A DNA stretch of 64,000 nucleotides from Centropus unirufus (taxonomy: Eukaryota > Chordata > Aves > Cuculiformes > Centropidae), in assembly GCA_013397695.1 (NCBI GenBank), contig VYZI01000351.1:499057-563056 (forward strand), written 5' to 3'. Shown here in pieces: positions 1-10,200 of this stretch. Under the pieces are notes generated by a model. It searched no databases. It had not been told where the DNA came from and was given only the letters and a program-made list of their open reading frames with translations. Position 1 is the first letter of the stretch; each line of letters begins with the position of its first letter. Position numbers and translations under genes: made by a program.

Positions 1-539
1 TGGTAGAGATACCCCTTTGATCTTTAATTACTTGACCACACATACAGATCACTTTTAAGAAGTTTAATTAATTTTTTATTCTTTCAGGTCCTTCCAACTT
101 TTGCAACCTTTTCTAAGTGAACAGTTTGAGTGTTGCAGTTTCTGTCTCAGCAAAACCATCAGCCAGTATGGAAAGAGTCCCCAGATTTCTCACGCAGAGA
201 CTGAGCCAGGCAAAATCAGCCGTAACAACCACCTCCTCTGCATCAGCCCAGCACATAACAGAGCAGGCAGGATACAGAACACTTTCTGGGAGGTTCTAGA
301 AGTTTGTGGAGCAAATTCTTAGTTAACTCTATCAGTAGATACTTTTCTGTCTCTCTCAAGTCAGTCCTGTTGAAGTAATGAGTGAAAGGCTCAGCTGATA
401 TCTGTAAAATACTTTGGCTCCATTCTTTGCCAGCTCAAGCATCTCCAAAAGCTGCAAAGGCAAGGCAAACTCTGAAGGGTTCAGCTGGGTTTTGGCTGGT
501 GAAGGTGAACGCTGAAGGGAGTCTGCAGAAAGATGCAGC

Positions 540-563
540 ATTTATTTATTTATTTATTATTAT
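540..563. repeat. (TTTA)n microsatellite
   Basis: Short run of about four TTTA units grading into TTA units. It is a simple sequence repeat in non-coding DNA with no evident function. Confidence 0.85.
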
Positions 564-1446
564 CCTGTCTCCTGGAAGAGATGTGCATCCCTGGTGCAGC
601 CTGATTCTTTTTTAACCTCTGTCCAAAAGAGGGTCTTCCCATTATAGGCAATCTTTGCTTCAGAAATCTAGTTTCTGCCTTGATAATTTACAGGTTGAAA
701 ACTAAAGGTAATGAAAAAGCTGTAATTATGCACCATGGGGTGCAAGCACAACCCATGTTAGCAGTGTTTATGAGCCAGAGTGTTTGGAGACTGTAAATGT
801 TATGTAAGTCTCACCCAGTTCAGGGGAGATGCCTTTTTTTGGCTCCTGAATCCACAGTGCCTTGTACACATGCAAAGCCACATGGAAATCAGGCTTCATT
901 TCCAACATTTGCAGCATGCCCTGCAATCTCTGGAGCATGAAAAACGAGTTGTTGACCAGCCGTGCTCCATTCTTTTCTGCAGGGTTTTCCGCTTCATTGA
1001 GAAGAACTTTCAAAGCAAGGAGTGTTTCTTCTGCTCCGTGCCTTTTCCCCACATGCAGCGTTGCAGCATTTTCACTCCTCTTTTCAGCTCAGGCCCCCTG
1101 TGGGAGGGCAAGGCAATAGAGGTTCAGTGGACCTCTGTGGGGGAAAATGTGCCCCACACAGCATATTAAGTGCCCCAAACACAGGGATCTTTCCCAGCAT
1201 CACCTCACTAATGCTGTCAGTTCCCCAGCAGCACAGCCCAATGCATCACAGGGCATGCACTGTGTCTCATGCTGGAGCATGGGCTCTCCCCAGAATCCTC
1301 ACAGATAAACAACCCATCACTAATTATTTTTCCTCATCGATCCCAGTTTTGTCACATCTGTATCCAAATGTGGTGGTTTTCACTCTGTTACATTGGCAAT
1401 TTGAGCCTGATGAGGTATTATTGTACAGCTATACTTTCAGGGATGT

Positions 1447-1525
1447 GGCATCCATAGCTTCTTTGCACAAGCTGTTCCAGTGCCTCACCACTCTTATTGT
1501 AAGAAATGTTTTTTACCCTAATTGG
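1447..1525 (-). mobile_element. CR1 LINE fragment (degraded)
   Basis: The segment contains the CR1 antisense signature: a 'gcatccatagcttc..' block, then 'ctgttccagtgcctcacca', then a 'gtaagaaatgttttttaccc' block. These match the near-3' region of the avian CR1 retrotransposon read in reverse. The 3' tail is missing and identity is low, so this is an old truncated copy. Edges are approximate. Confidence 0.7.
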
Positions 1526-4500
1526 AAAAAAAAGATTTTTCCTGCAAGAAATCTCATGTTAGTTGTCTCTGCGTGAGCAGGGTAGCCCTGATGAAAGGTA
1601 GGGCTGATGAAAGCACATGTGCTTTTGTACCATGTACCACCCAAATAGCGTGGCTAACATTTATGGGGTCTCCTGAGTAGTGGCTATTGGAACTGTGTAG
1701 GAAGAGAAGCTTTGGCCCCTGGCTCAGGAGTGCCCACTGCCAGAAGGAAGGTGCTGGGAGCTTGGGTGTGCCCACACAAGGCTTAGGCAGCTGAAGAGCA
1801 GCTGTTATACATCTCCCATCACCCATGGGGCATGCAGCATCAGGAGCTTCTCTGGGTCCTGGTCCACCTTGTCTAGGAGCCTCTTGAGGCTGCAAGAACA
1901 GATGTTAGCAGACTAAATGGGGCATGTTCTGTTGAGCTCACCCACACTTCAGGGGATGTGGTCTACGCTTTGAGATGCTGGAGCCAGTTAAACAACTCGA
2001 AAGCTTCTTTGTATAATATTGAAGCCAGAAGGTTCACTGCAAGTGGTGGCCAAACAAGCCTGTGCTTGGCCTGCATTGAACTGTCTAGCATCCAAACCCC
2101 ATAAAAATAACCCCTTGCAAAACACTGGAAAATTATTGTGACCCATAAAAAAATAATTTTCCCTGCTCTCTTTGCCCAGTATCATCCTGAACCGTGTCCC
2201 TAGAGATCTGTGGTACATGCCAAAGTAATAATTCCCTCATTGTGAGAGCACTGCTAGATCGGACTATATCACACGTGTATTGGGAGACATCAGTCATGTA
2301 GCCATGTCTTCTGTCACTCTGCAAGAAGAAACAAAATTGCCATGTGAATGGAAAATGAATCAGAGTTCAGAATGATGGCAGTCACAAAACAAACTCAGGG
2401 TTGTTTCTATAAGCTCCCCCCTAGAGAGCTGATGCTGAATTAAAAAGTACGTTTTTTTCAGGTCAGATCAGCAAAGATTTGTCACCACTCTAACCAGAAC
2501 TGCCCTCCTGAGCAGGAGGGCACAAGCTTGTGCTTGTCCCTCTAACAAACTGCCAGGGCAGCTCATGTTCTTTATTCATCATTTCTGGCAGTGTAGTTGA
2601 GGCCTGCTGCTGCTTCTGAAATGGTATCCCAGCAGTCAGGCAGGGTTAGTTTCTATAGTGACTGGAGATTAAAGAACTAAGCTTTAATCTGAATGTAATT
2701 CATCAGTCCATTGCCTTCAATTCACCTAGTTATTTCATGTCTGATTTCAGTCTGCTATTCAGATTCTTCAGCAACTCGCTAGTGAAAGAGCAAAAATTAT
2801 ACAAGGCCAGGACCAAAAAAAGAAAAAATCCACACCTGGAGGGAGAATGGTTTCATATCTGCAAGGGTGGGGACTCCCATCAGACAGCAGGATCTGGCTA
2901 ACAAACCATGGGTGGCACGGTAAGAACTGACCAGCATTGTAGTCGTGTTTTGAGGAAGGCATAGAAAGGTAAATCTAAGCAGTCCACAACCTGTTTCCCT
3001 CCCACCCCAGGAATGAAAATCAATTAATAGAGACATAAAGACACCGTCTCCAGTTTCAGCTCAATGCAAGCTATTTGCTCTGGTGTTTCAGCCCAGCTTT
3101 CATCCTCCTACATTCTGTTGAGACCCACAGTCTGTCACAGGACTCTCCTGCACTAATGAGCATTAAGAGCTGTGCTGACTGCCACCAGCTCAGAGAAAGA
3201 GCTGCTGGGCTTGGTTTGTATTCACTTTGCACTGGCACAAGCCACTGTTTTGGACAGAGACCAGGGAGGCCCAAAACATTTTCTCCTTTGCAAGGAATGA
3301 ACTGATTTGAAGTTGGCTCGTTGATCACCTGAAACTCTAGAGCTCTGTTACAGTTTGATAGCTCAGCTAAGGGCCCAAAGCAGAAGTAACTGTACAAAGT
3401 GTTGGCTCCTGTCCATAGTTACATGTAGGTCTACAGGTCTGGATTGTGCACACACAAAACCATTGTGCTGTCCAGCTTTGGAAGATACTGAGCCCCTTTG
3501 GCTTCAGTTGTTCTGAATAAAACAGAGAAGATGCTACAAAGCTATGATAAAAAGCCATTCCTTGAATATCTGCTTGTAGATTAGCCACGTGCCCCTCTTT
3601 GAATTAGTGAACGTAAAACATCTTTTGAAAATTGTTTACACAGTGTGAGGTGAAATATTTAGAAATATATTGCAGAAAGTCCTATTAGAAAGTATATAAA
3701 GAAGGAACAGGATTATTAACCCAAAGCATCAATATCCAGTAACTGCAAAGAGGGATAATTGTGCTCTAATTATTTCCTCGGCTACTTGGTTCATCACTTC
3801 TGTGTGTTCTCTAAACTCACACATTTCCTGTCAACTTTTGAATCTGATCTTCTTAATCACGTTCTAGTGTTTGAAGCCAAATTCAATGTCAACTGGAGAT
3901 CTAACACTAGCAATTTGTTACTTACTCGGGTGTTTGTTATTAATGAATAAGAAAAAAATGAATTAATAAATAATTAATTATATATAAACAGCATCCTGTG
4001 TGCTGTTTGCATTGTATGTTCTCTGAAGTCAGCCATGGAAAGCCAGCAGGCCAGGTTCACTCTGCTTTTGGTTAGTCTCACTTTCTTTTCTCATATTTTG
4101 ACACAAGATCCCCATGCTTGGTTATTCAGCTTTGAAAGGCGGAAAAAAAAAGGTGAAAAATGGTTTAAAGATGAATTCTGAAGTATTGCTTACTAGTTCT
4201 GCAAAATCTTTTCTTTAGGAGATAGGGGAAGGAACAAACTTCCCATCAGCTTTAAATAAACCGTCCTTGCTTCCTAGATCCTATAAATCATGTAATGCCC
4301 AGCCAGACCTTAAATGACCAATTATTTATGAAAAGTCATAAGGCTTATTTGATTACTGAAGCATCAGAGAAGGAAGGTGGCAAGGAGGGAGAGGCCTTTG
4401 TCAGATGACGCACACTCCTCAGCAGAGCTCTGCCTGGCAGTGGTGTCTACTCAGTAGGCAAAGATTCACTGTCTCTTATTCCATGCCTTTAGGTTTTCTT

Positions 4501-4925
4501 GGCACGTCAGGATCCGCGTCCTCTCTGCACGCCCTGTGACTGTAAGCTCAAGTGGCAGTGCTTGAATTCAGCATACAGCTCTTGCCTTCCCTGTACGCCC
4601 CAATGTGTCGTGGCCAGGCTCTGCTCTAGCTTCAGGACTCATGGAGGGAGGTGGGGTGAGAAGAGGAAAGATAGCTAGGGGTGATAAGGAAGGGATTTGA
4701 GTGGGAAAGATATTGGCTGGTGTTCATTAATGCTTGAGCTTTACGTGAAAAATTGTAAGAAGTAATGACCTTTGGTTTGAAAGAAAAGTCAAGTTGTATA
4801 CATTCTGACTTTTATGCAGCTAAATACATTAATTGCATCAGACAAATACAGATCAAGGCAAATTTTTCATCAGATCAACTCCCAGAAAGGGTGCAGCCTT
4901 CTAAAAATACACAAGCACAGTCACC

Positions 4926-5182
4926 CTAGATAACATTGCTGTTCTGATAAAGAGAGATGGTCAGGTCGGCTGCAGCAGCGTCTTTGAGATCTCGGTCTTT
5001 GGGGTCGTCTTGGAGCACTTCATTCAGCTCGCAGTCAGATGAAATGTGATGGTGGAAAACCAGGAGCAGCTGATGAAGAAGCTCTGCTGAAATATGTGCA
5101 ATACAGTTTGCCTCTTCCAGAAGTTTCTGTATGGTTTCTGTACACACTATCCCATATGGCAAGCTCAAGGTCACAACCCGAT
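4926..5182 (-). CDS. Candidate protein-coding exon, unidentified
   Basis: On the minus strand an open frame runs for about 100 codons (from a stop at 5235-5237 to a stop at 4926). It reads like real protein: an amphipathic, Leu/Glu-rich helix segment (KLLEEANCIAHISAELLHQL), then VFHHHISSDCELNEVL, then an acidic DDPKDRDLKD stretch, ending LTISLYQNSNVI-stop. A possible splice acceptor (tttgcag) precedes codon RVVTLSLP at 5182, so this could be a terminal exon of a gene reading away from the CpG island at about 6 kb. Against this, the acceptor lacks a good pyrimidine tract, I see no AATAAA downstream on this strand within about 900 bases, and I do not recognise the family. It might be a relic exon or a chance frame. 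No function is proposed. Confidence 0.3.
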
Positions 5183-5599
5183 CTGCAAAGCGACACCACC
5201 ACGAGTCCTCCCTCCGGTGTGCTGTTAGAGAACCTCAGCGACCACCACCCATCGGGGCCTTCCAGCGGGAATCCACACTGCGGTTTTGTCGGGATCGAAG
5301 GCGCAATTAAGCAGCAGTAAAACGCCGTCTGGGACAGCTTCAGTCACTGCTAAAGGCAAACAGCGCGGCAGCGGGGCTCAGGCAAGGCGGAGCTGCTCCA
5401 TGTGCAGCATTCCCTGGAAAAGGCTACAAACCCGGCGCCTGCGGGGTCAGCTGCGCGTGTGGGAGGAGAGAGCCATGACATTTCGGAAAGGCGCTGGTAG
5501 AGAGAGGAGGCAGCCCTGTTGCCTCCAGTTCTGGGTGCTGAAGGCTGCTCAGAAATCACGCACAATACGACTTAATTGCTTCATTGGCCTTTAACCACG

Positions 5600-5760
5600 G
5601 CATGGTTTGGGTTGGAAGGGACCTCAGAGCACACTCAGTTCCACGCCCCTCGCCACGGGCACGGACCCCTCCCCTCAGCCCAGGCTGCTCCAGGCCCCAT
5701 CCAGCCGGGCCTTCAACGCTTCCAGGGATGCGGTAGCCACTTCCCTGGACCACCCGCCCT
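5600..5760 (-). mobile_element. CR1 LINE 3' fragment
   Basis: It begins with 'catggtttgggttggaagg', the reverse of the CR1 3' end, and continues through the 'ggacccctcccctcagcccaggctgctccaggccccatcc' equivalent and the 'ttccctgga' block. It is a 5'-truncated minus-strand copy now lying on the left shoulder of the CpG island and unusually GC- and CpG-rich for a CR1 piece. Confidence 0.85.
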
Positions 5761-5946
5761 CGCAGGAACGCGGCACGGGCCTCGGCGTGTCCCAGGGGAA
5801 GGGCTCGGTGAGCGGCTGCCCCGGGGCTGCCCCGGCGGGAACCCCCGGGGCGGGGCCGGGGCGGCGGGCGGACAACGTCGGGCGGCCCCGGGATCGCCCG
5901 GGATCGCCGCGGAGGGGGCGGAGCCTCGGGGGGGCCGGAACCTAGA

Positions 5947-6019
5947 GGGGGCGTGGCACAGAGATTGGGCGGTTTGATGGAGGTGTTTGGGGGCGTGGCA
6001 TAGAGACTGGGCGGTTTGA
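5947..6019 (+). promoter_or_regulatory. Duplicated 31-bp GC-box unit in promoter
   Basis: Two copies of a 31-base unit, gggggcgtggca-agaga-tgggcggtttga, occupy 5947-5977 and 5989-6019. They differ at two positions only (C/T and T/C). Each copy has an Sp1/KLF-type gggggcgtgg box and a gggcgg box. The repeat period is 42 bases, close to four helical turns, so both copies would face the same side of the DNA. The binding factors are inferred from motif class. Confidence 0.7.
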
Positions 6020-6070
6020 AGCCTCGCCCCCTCGCGTCGCCGCGTGACTCCGCCCCCCGAGGCTGCGCGC

Positions 6071-6078
6071 TGACGTCG
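6071..6078. promoter_or_regulatory. CRE-like site TGACGTCG
   Basis: TGACGTCG differs from the palindromic CREB/ATF site TGACGTCA by the last base. It sits about 40 bases upstream of the ATG at 6115 and about 90 bases upstream of the predicted donor, a usual place for a CRE in a CpG-island promoter. It is a motif match only. Confidence 0.45.
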
Positions 6079-6079
6079 C

Positions 6080-6158
6080 GCGCGGGTGGGCGCGCGGTCC
6101 GGCGGCGCGCGGGGATGGAGCAGCCGGTAGCGGCGCGCGGGGCGCCTCGGCTCGGCCG
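6080..6158 (+). other. TMCC1: Predicted non-coding first exon (TMCC1 long form)
   Basis: The 3' edge is defined by a donor-like gccg|gtgaggag at 6159; the 5' edge is a guess. An ATG at 6115 opens a short frame (MEQPVAARGAPRLG) that reaches the donor without a stop. If this exon is joined directly to the acceptor at 26830, that frame closes two codons into the next exon, making it a 16-codon upstream ORF. No transcript evidence is available, and other non-coding exons could lie between. Confidence 0.4.
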
Positions 6159-6179
6159 GTGAGGAGCGGGGGGCGGGGA

Positions 6180-6215
6180 CTGAGGGGACGCCGGGGGCTG
6201 AGGGGACGCCGGGGG
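6180..6215. repeat. Perfect 18-bp tandem duplication in CpG island
   Basis: The unit ctgaggggacgccggggg occurs twice head to tail (6180-6197, 6198-6215), followed directly by a short GGC run (to about 6228). It lies just downstream of the predicted first donor. Confidence 0.9.
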
Positions 6216-6401
6216 CGGCGGCGGCGCCGGTCGCAGGCGCCTCCCCCGCTTCCACAGGGGCGGTTGGGCCGCGCTTTCCCACCGCCGGCCCCGGCTTTCG
6301 GGGTCCCGTTGGGAGCCGCGCGGGAGCGGCCGCGCCGGGGCCCCCGTGCAGTGCGCGAAGCCCTCGCAGCCCCTCACGGGGCCCCGTGCAGGGCGCGCAG
6401 A

Positions 6402-6918
6402 ATTCAGAATGGTTTGGGTTGGGAAGGCTTATCCAGTTCCAACCTCTCTGCCGCGGGCAGGGACCCCTCCAGGCTGCTCAAGGCCCCGTCCCCGAGGGGG
6501 CATCCACAGCTTCCCTGGGCAACCTGTTTCAAGGCCTCACCGCCCCCATTGTGGAGAATTTCCTCTGATGTCTGGTCTAATCTTTCCTCCTCCAATTTAA
6601 AGCCGTTCCCCATCGTCCTAGCCCCACGTGATAAAAAGTCCTTCCACAGCTTTCCTGTAGCTCCTTCGGGTACTGGAGGCTACTCTAAGGTCTCCCCAGA
6701 AACTTTTCCAGGCCAAACAGCCCCAACTCTCTCAGCCTGTCATCATAGCAGAGGTGCTCCAGCCCTCTGATCATCTTTGTAAATTCCTCTGGACCCCTTT
6801 CAGCAGTTCCATATCCTCCTTATACTGAGGATTCCAGAACTGGACACAGGACTCCAGGTGGGGTCTCAAAAGAGTGGAACCGAGGGGCAGAATCGCCTCC
6901 CTCGACCTGCTGGCCATG
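6402..6918 (-). mobile_element. CR1 LINE fragment, about 515 bp
   Basis: It reads as a reverse CR1 3' segment: 'aatggtttgggttgggaagg' near the 3' terminus, then the 'gcatccacagcttccctgggc', 'attgtggagaatttcctctgatgtc', 'aaagccgttccccatcgtc', 'aggattccagaactggacac' and 'gaatcgcctccctcgacctgctggcca' blocks in the expected order. It is a 5'-truncated minus-strand insertion abutting the right edge of the CpG island. Confidence 0.92.
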
Positions 6919-7129
6919 CAGATCTGCAGATAAATGTCCGCAAATGCCCTGCCTGTGTGCAGGTGCTTTTGTTTGGAGGGGTCGGTTGCCTCTAACTGTG
7001 GTTTTTAGGATAGCTGGAGTTTCAAGTATTCTTCACTTATTCCTTCCTATTTTAGTTGTCTGAGATCAATAAGATACTGATTATTTCGTTGTACTGATAT
7101 GTGAGCCTGATCCACGGGCAATGGAAGCT

Positions 7130-7208
7130 GACACCCTGCTCAGGATAGGGGAGTTGGAACTAGATGGTCTTCAGGGTCCTTTCCAACCTGAACCACTTCA
7201 CCATTCTA
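7130..7208 (+). mobile_element. CR1 LINE 3' terminal fragment
   Basis: 'gagttggaactagatggtct' followed by 'cagggtcctttccaacctgaacca' and 'ccattctaaa' is the sense-strand CR1 3' terminus. Only about 80 bases remain, so it is heavily 5'-truncated. Confidence 0.85.
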
Positions 7209-10200
7209 AAAAAGGGATTTCAGAGTCAGCTTTTTAAGGTAGAGAACTTCGGATGTAAAGCAGTAGCTTCTGAGGTTTACAAGCACACAATTTATGAAGC
7301 TTAGAACTGAAACTATTTGTCAGCTTAACTTGTGAGTACAGCTACTGTCATGGGTAATACCAGAAATAGGGTGTGTTAGTAACAAATCCTATGGCCAAAA
7401 AAGCATATGTAGTGGATTAAGGCATCACTTTCACTGCAAGACTCAATCAATAAGGAAACTTAAGGAGGCTTCTTGTTGGGCAGAAGGTGTAAAGACATGA
7501 AATGAAGGCATAAAGATCTAAGTGGAAGTGTAGAGGAGAAGGAAGAGAGTAACATAGCTACCACTGTGTCAGAAATGGTGTCCATTGGCCACAAACCTTT
7601 AAAATCAGATTCCCTAATTATGTACCTTATATCCAGGCTGTGTTGAACTTCCATCATGCTCTCTGTTTGCCCTCGTTTTGGACAGCAGTTTAATTCTTCA
7701 GTCTGACAGCGGGCACCCAAGCATTCCTGTGTGAAAACACACAGTGAACACCAAGGCATCTGTTGAGCTGGGAAGTGTTTTTCTGAAACAAGGTACTCTG
7801 CAACGTGGCATTGTGCTGGTGCTCTGCTGCGATCAAACATCTGAATACTTGGAGAATTTTCCTCCTTAAGATAATGTTAAAGTACTCAGAATATGAGGTT
7901 ACTTCAGGGGACACTTCTGATTTTAAATAGGTGGAAGCTAGCAGAAACCAAATAGTAGTTCAAATAAGAGTCAGTTCTTTTCTCTGAAGTTCTGAATCTG
8001 TGGTGCTGTTTTGTTGTTAATCAGATGTTAATGGTGTTTCTTCTACCCTTGTTAATTTTGGCAGGTCTTTCTCCTCTACAAAGAAGCTTTGTGGCCAAGA
8101 TTTGCTCTGAAAATGACCTGCACTACTGACTGCAGCTGTCTGCAAATGTAGAAGCTGATAAATTGTGTCTCCTTCCCTCCCCTGACTTTCCTGTGGAACT
8201 TATACTTCCAAGTGTTTTTAAAACTAGACCTCTGTTGAAGACATTTGGATTACAACTGCACGCATATCTATGCAAAGAGACGAGCCAGCCTGAGCAATTT
8301 TGAGGTATGCATGCCTACTGTGACTTAGAATACGTCGCATTATAGGGTGAGGAGAACTAGGAATATGTTTTCTAGGTTCAGGTTGACCTGCACCGTTATT
8401 CATGGTTTTAGCAGTGGCATATATGTATGCACAGTGAGCCTGTATGTGCACCAGAGTATGACATTGTATGGAGGGTGACCTTGTTCAAGCCTGCTGGAGG
8501 ATTTCAAAAGATTCCTTTCAGAAGAGCAAGTTGCTTGTGTAGTATGACCTGAGCCTTCACTGCTAATCCCTTTAGTTCTTAAATGCCACCAAGGTCGGTA
8601 GAGATTTTCTTTCTTCCAAGCATTTGACAGACATTAAACAGTCATTGAAATGCACCTGGGGGGAAGTGGTGGTTTCTCTGGTTAGATACAGTGTTCAGAT
8701 GAAGTTAGAAGATACCTGCCTTGAATTGGAAAGCCTCTTCAGAGGAGGCAAGAGAAGGAGTAGATCTTGCTTGCCTTGCTCTGCACAGGTCAGCGGTGTT
8801 TTTACTCACAAAAAGCACCAGTCTCCTAGGGCGATTTGCCTCTCATTTACACGGCTTAGCAGAGTTGGGGTGACAGAAGATGGAGAACCTCAGCCGTTTA
8901 AGAAGAGCAGAAATTCACCAGCACAGCTGTATTTTACCTTAAGACTTTAAAAATTATTTTACCTTAAAGCTTTGGCTGTACTTTCATACTGAATTCTAAA
9001 CCCAGAACAAGGCAGTCTGTAACTTCCTCTCTGTGGACTTAGTAGAGGCAAGTGTGCACTGATGCAATGATCTGTTGACTCTCCTTTTGTAAACCACTTC
9101 TGCATGGTTATCTTTTCTGTGATGGAGATGTTCAGGCTAACACAGTCCAGGGCAGGGGCAGTCTTACCAATCGAGTAACAGTGAAATGTAGCCAAACACA
9201 TCTGTCTCCCAGAAGAGACTGATTATTCATTTATCTTACATTTCTATAAAAAGGAAAACTAATGTGCTCGAAGTGGATATCTGACCAAATCATTCAGCAT
9301 GCTACATTGTGGTACAGTGTGCATTTAGCAGGTACTTTTGTTAAGCGCTCTTATTCATGAGCTCCAGTCATTCAGGCTGAGACGGTCCTGGAGGGACATA
9401 GATGTAACCTACCTGCCTGTCTGGCTTAATAGCCTGATGCTGTTGTCCATTTTACCTTCCTGTTATAGGAGCAGTGTCTGCAGTGCTAGTGTAAACTGTA
9501 ATTGGCCGTGAAGTGCTGTGGTTGAGAAGGAGATCCTTATCTGTACTACAGTTATTTCTCCTGTCATTCCCCTACAAGCAGAGCCAGGATTAAGGAGTGG
9601 TAGCTTGGCAAATGTCCCTATTACTGGTGAGCCGAACTTAGTACAGCAAACTTTAAACGTGTTCCTCAGTCAAACCTGGGCATTGTTATTTGGTTGAGGT
9701 AGTAAAGTAAAATAGCATTGGGCAGAAAAGTGGTTTTGTTTCCTGTGAGCTTCAAGAGTGAAATGGTTTGAGTGGCACATTACCATCTTAGGGTGTGTTC
9801 TAGAGAGTGTGCCAGGGTCTTGGATTCTGTAGTACAACTAGGTGCCTTTTTTAAGTTGTATATAAATAAGTTATGGTCTCTCTAATTCCATCAATTAAAA
9901 TAGGGCAGCATTTCCCCAAAAAAGCTGCTGTTTGGTGAAAACTGAACAATTCCTGCAGTAGCTCTGGAAACCTGTAAGAGTACAAATTCTGTGTGTCCCT
10001 GACTGTATAACTCTAAGCAAGGGATTCATCTTTATTTTCCTATCTGTAAGGTGAGGTTGATTTACCTTTGTAAAACATTCCATTTCATGAAAAGAATCAT
10101 TTAAGTGTTGTTTGTGATAAGGGCAGTTTCATTATTCAAACACATAACTAGAAGCGTCTAGTAATTTGTGGCGTGGCAAAGACTGGGAGTGTAAGGTAGT

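Larger units (their letters stand above)
1..4925. other. Non-coding, probably intergenic
   Basis: I see no supportable gene here. The open frames are short, start at arbitrary ATG/GTG codons, and show no recognisable domain or convincing paired splice sites. The DNA is AT-rich with a short TTTA microsatellite near 541 and one degraded CR1 piece near 1447. A pyrimidine-rich stretch ending in CAG near 88 looks like a splice acceptor, but nothing recognisable follows it. If the CpG island to the right is the TMCC1 promoter, this is upstream DNA; in mammals the 5' neighbour of TMCC1 is TRH, but I see no TRH precursor repeats in this window. Confidence 0.6.
5640..6400. promoter_or_regulatory. TMCC1: CpG island; likely TMCC1 distal promoter
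   Basis: This is a dense CpG tract in otherwise AT-rich DNA, with multiple GC boxes (gggcgg, ccgcccc, gggggcgtgg) and a CRE-like TGACGTCG at 6071. It has no TATA box that I can see, as expected for a housekeeping-type promoter with dispersed starts. It lies about 20 kb upstream of the first long-isoform coding exon of TMCC1 on the + strand, and a plausible donor (gccg|gtgagg) sits at 6159. Assignment to TMCC1 is inferred from position. The island could also, or instead, drive a minus-strand transcript towards the candidate exon at 4926-5182. Confidence 0.75.

Noticed and set aside
60..115. Pyrimidine tract plus CAG at the left edge resembling a splice acceptor
   Set aside because: No recognisable coding sequence follows, and such tracts are frequent in AT-rich DNA.
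1022..1576. 184-codon plus-strand open frame
   Set aside because: Its C-terminal part is translated CR1 sequence and the rest has no family resemblance.
5556..6377. Long minus-strand open frame (273 codons) and overlapping frames across the CpG island
   Set aside because: GC-rich sequence lacks stop codons, so long frames arise by chance in several registers at once. The composition is Pro/Arg/Ala-rich, with no domain, and the frame runs through a CR1 fragment.
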